A DNA stretch of 42,626 nt, taken from an uncultured Flavonifractor sp. GTDB taxonomy: Bacteria; Bacillota; Clostridia; Oscillospirales; Oscillospiraceae. Below are positions 40,602-42,626 of this stretch, in pieces (the first letter of the stretch is position 1; every line of letters starts with the position of its first letter). The DNA lies in NCBI GenBank assembly GCA_947384055.1, contig CANDFO010000015.1, positions 1-42,626 of the forward strand, written 5' to 3'. The notes under the pieces were generated by a model. It saw nothing but the letters and a program-made list of their open reading frames with translations, ran no database searches and was not told the DNA's origin. A program made the position numbers and the translations under genes.

Positions 40602-42399
40602 CCAGCTTCAGCACGGCCATAAACGCCTCGGTGGGAATCTGCACGGTGCCCAGGGAGCGCATTTTCTTCTTGCCCTCCTTCTGCTTTTCCAGGAGCTTCT
40701 TCTTTCGCGTGATGTCACCGCCGTAGCACTTGGCCAGTACGTCCTTGCGCATGGCCTTGACGGTCTCCCGGGCAATGATTTTCCCGCCAATGGCTGCCTG
40801 TACCGGGACCTCAAAGAGCTGGCGGGGAATGTTTTCCTTCAATTTCTCGCACAGACGCCGGGCGCGGGGATACGCCTTGTCCTTGTGGGCGATAAAGCTC
40901 AGGGCGTCCACCTGGTCTCCGTTGAGGAGCAGATCCACCTTCACCAGCTCGGAGCTCTGGTATCGGTCCAGCTCGTAGTCCAGGGAGGCGTAGCCCTTGG
41001 TGCGGGCCTTGAGGGTGTCAAAGAAGTCGTAGATGATCTCCCCCAGGGGCATGGAGTAGTGGAGCTCGCACAGGTTGGTGTCCAGATACTGCATGTCCCT
41101 GTACTCCCCCCGGCGTTCCTGGCACATGGGCATAATATTGCCCACATAGTCCGGCGGGGTGACGATGGAGACCTTGGCGTAGGGCTCCTCGGCCTCGGCG
41201 ATGACCGCCGGGTCGGGGTAGTTGTGGGGATTGTCCACCAGGACGACAGAGCCGTCAGTTTTCGTAATTTTGTAGATGACCGACGGCAGGGTGGTGATCA
41301 GATCCAGGTCAAACTCCCGCTCCAGCCGCTCCTGAATGATCTCCATATGGAGCATGCCCAGAAAGCCGCAGCGGAAGCCGAAGCCCAGGGCGGCGGAGGA
41401 CTCCGGCTCGAAAGACAGGGAGGCGTCGTTGAGCTGGAGCTTCTCCAGCGCGTCCCGCAGGTCGGGATATTTGGAGCCGTCCTCGGTGTAGATGCCGCAG
41501 TAGACCATGGGCCGGGCCGGGCGGTAGCCAGGGAGGGCTTCGGCGGCGGGAACCTCCGCCCCGGTGACGGTGTCGCCCACCTGGGTGTCCTTCACATTTT
41601 TGATGGAGGCGGTGAAGTACCCCACCTCTCCGGCGATGAGTGCCTGGCAGGGCTCCAGCCCCAGGGGGAGCAGGCGGCCGCACTCCAGCACCTCATAGGC
41701 CGCGCCGGAGGCCATCATTTTCACCTTCATGCCGGTGCGGATGGTCCCCTCCATAATCCGGAAGTAGACAATGACACCCCGGTAGGCGTCGTACTGGCTG
41801 TCAAAAATCAGGGCCCGCAGGGGAGCCGACGGATCTCCCTGGGGGGCGGGGATATTTTGGACGATATCCTCCAGCACCGCGTCAATATTCAGCCCCGCTT
41901 TGGCGGAAATCTCCGGGGCATCTTGGGCGGGCAGGCCGATGATGTTCTCAATTTCGTCCTTTACCCGCTGGGGGTCCGCGGCGGGCAGGTCGATTTTGTT
42001 GAGCACCGGGAGAATCTCCAGGTCGTGCTCCATGGCCAGGTAGGTGTTGGCCAGGGTCTGGGCCTCGATGCCCTGGGCGGCGTCCACAATGAGCACCGCT
42101 CCCTCACATGCGGCCAAGGACCGGGAGACCTCATAATTAAAATCCACATGCCCCGGGGTGTCGATGAGATTGAGCTCATAGGTCTGGCCGTCCTGGGCGG
42201 AATAGGACAGGCGGACGGCGCGGGCCTTGATGGTAATGCCCCGCTCCCGCTCCAGGTCCATATTGTCCAGAAGCTGGCTCTCCATCTCCCGCTGAGAGAC
42301 GGCGTTGCACTTTTCTATCAGGCGGTCGGACAGCGTGGATTTGCCGTGGTCAATGTGGGCGATAATGGAGAAATTGCGAATTTTGCTTTGGTCAGTCAC
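40591..42399 (-). CDS. lepA: Elongation factor 4 (back-translocating GTPase LepA)
   Basis: 602 residues, full length. G1 is AHIDHGKSTLSDRLIE, G3 is DTPGHVDFNYEV, G4 is NKIDL; then domain II, the LepA-specific C-terminal domain and the tail with AKCYGGDITRKKKLLEKQKEGKKKMR (positions about 555-580). It acts on stalled ribosomes. The start is GTG at 42399 with GGGAGG 9 nt upstream, giving the normal MTDQSKIRNFSIIAHIDHG start. A 55-bp piece of its 5' region is repeated upstream at the window end. Confidence 0.97.
   Translation of the reverse strand: MTDQSKIRNFSIIAHIDHGKSTLSDRLIEKCNAVSQREMESQLLDNMDLERERGITIKARAVRLSYSAQDGQTYELNLIDTPGHVDFNYEVSRSLAACEGAVLIVDAAQGIEAQTLANTYLAMEHDLEILPVLNKIDLPAADPQRVKDEIENIIGLPAQDAPEISAKAGLNIDAVLEDIVQNIPAPQGDPSAPLRALIFDSQYDAYRGVIVYFRIMEGTIRTGMKVKMMASGAAYEVLECGRLLPLGLEPCQALIAGEVGYFTASIKNVKDTQVGDTVTGAEVPAAEALPGYRPARPMVYCGIYTEDGSKYPDLRDALEKLQLNDASLSFEPESSAALGFGFRCGFLGMLHMEIIQERLEREFDLDLITTLPSVIYKITKTDGSVVLVDNPHNYPDPAVIAEAEEPYAKVSIVTPPDYVGNIMPMCQERRGEYRDMQYLDTNLCELHYSMPLGEIIYDFFDTLKARTKGYASLDYELDRYQSSELVKVDLLLNGDQVDALSFIAHKDKAYPRARRLCEKLKENIPRQLFEVPVQAAIGGKIIARETVKAMRKDVLAKCYGGDITRKKKLLEKQKEGKKKMRSLGTVQIPTEAFMAVLKLDEE
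42337..42391. repeat. 55-bp direct repeat, copy inside lepA
   Basis: The stretch covering lepA codons about 3-21 is identical to 42572-42626. The bases just left of the two copies differ (GT against GG), so the identity starts sharply. Confidence 0.95.
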
Positions 42400-42445
42400 A
42401 GCAGAGCACCTCCCTGGGCAAATCCACGCCCCCGCGGAAGCGAGG

Positions 42446-42570
42446 CGCGGCGAAAAGCCGCGAACAAGCGTTTTGGCCGGAGGCCAAAACCTTGCCGCAG
42501 GCGGAATTTACTTCCGCCGAGGAAGTAAAAAAATGAGGGGTCCCCGCAGAGCCGGAAGGCTCTGTGGGGA
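42446..42570. repeat. Array of four hairpins upstream of lepA
   Basis: CGCGGC/GCCGCG (42446-42462), GTTTTGGCC/GGCCAAAAC (42470-42490), TTTACTTCC/GGAAGTAAA (42507-42529) and TCCCCGCAGAGCC/GGCTCTGTGGGGA (42541-42570). No gene is seen. The arrangement resembles an intergenic palindromic repeat of the kind seen elsewhere in this window, but is a different sequence family. Confidence 0.75.
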
Positions 42571-42571
42571 G

Positions 42572-42626
42572 GGATTTGCCGTGGTCAATGTGGGCGATAA
42601 TGGAGAAATTGCGAATTTTGCTTTGG
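42572..42626. repeat. 55-bp direct repeat, copy at the window end
   Basis: Exact duplicate of 42337-42391 running to the last base of the window. It is either a partial lepA duplication or the overlap left where an assembler ended a contig. Confidence 0.95.

Overview
The window looks like a chromosomal segment from a GC-rich, endospore-lineage Clostridium, most likely a gut member of the Oscillospiraceae (Flavonifractor/Lawsonibacter/Intestinimonas-like). The reasons are strong Shine-Dalgarno sites, frequent GTG/TTG starts, a SpoIVFA/SpoIVFB-like protease pair, a SAM-I riboswitch in front of metK, the Gram-positive darA-holB-ricT block, and a type IV pilus locus with no outer-membrane parts (no PilQ secretin, no PilP). 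This placement is inference from gene content; no rRNA or tRNA is present.

Left part (1-17057), mostly housekeeping: asnS (-); an Spx/ArsC-like protein and an MmcQ/YjbR protein (+); an M23/M50 pair resembling SpoIVFA/SpoIVFB (-); a CorA-type transporter (+) behind a promoter and a long structured leader; then a minus-strand run of an Lrp-type regulator, a class I aminotransferase, thrH, a small EF-Tu-domain-2-like gene broken by a 162-bp inverted-repeat element, a DUF1015 protein and ispE. Next come an FAD/Rieske oxidoreductase (+), metK with its SAM-I riboswitch (-), a BceRS-type two-component pair without its transporter (-), and a LytTR response regulator (-).

Centre (17058-36534), the main point of interest: an apparently complete monoderm type IV pilus locus on the plus strand. 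It begins with an about 2258-residue prepilin whose N-terminus is a normal class III signal and whose body is a GLUG-type beta-solenoid adhesin with three internal modules and Ig-like domains at the end. Three small minor pilins follow (PilX-, PilV- and PilW-like), then PilB with an N-terminal MshEN (c-di-GMP-type) domain, PilT, PilC, three PilA-type pilins (two with the same N-terminal half), prepilin peptidase PilD, and PilM, PilN and PilO. Between the pilins and pilD sit an orphan RelB/DinJ-type antitoxin and, on the opposite strand, a complete DinJ/YoeB-type toxin-antitoxin pair. The 814-bp spacer before the giant pilin carries two copies of a double palindrome.

Right part (36590-42626): a minus-strand block of lepA, an Orn/Lys/Arg decarboxylase-family gene, darA, holB and ricT, close to the yaaO-tmk-yaaQ-yaaR-holB-yaaT order of Bacillus but without tmk and yaaR. 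The window ends in a hairpin array followed by an exact 55-bp copy of the start of lepA, which may be an assembly edge.

The window is rich in short palindromic repeats. A 215-222 bp family occurs three times, always with the same end facing the 3' end of a gene; in two cases the gene's TAG stop codon lies exactly on the element border.
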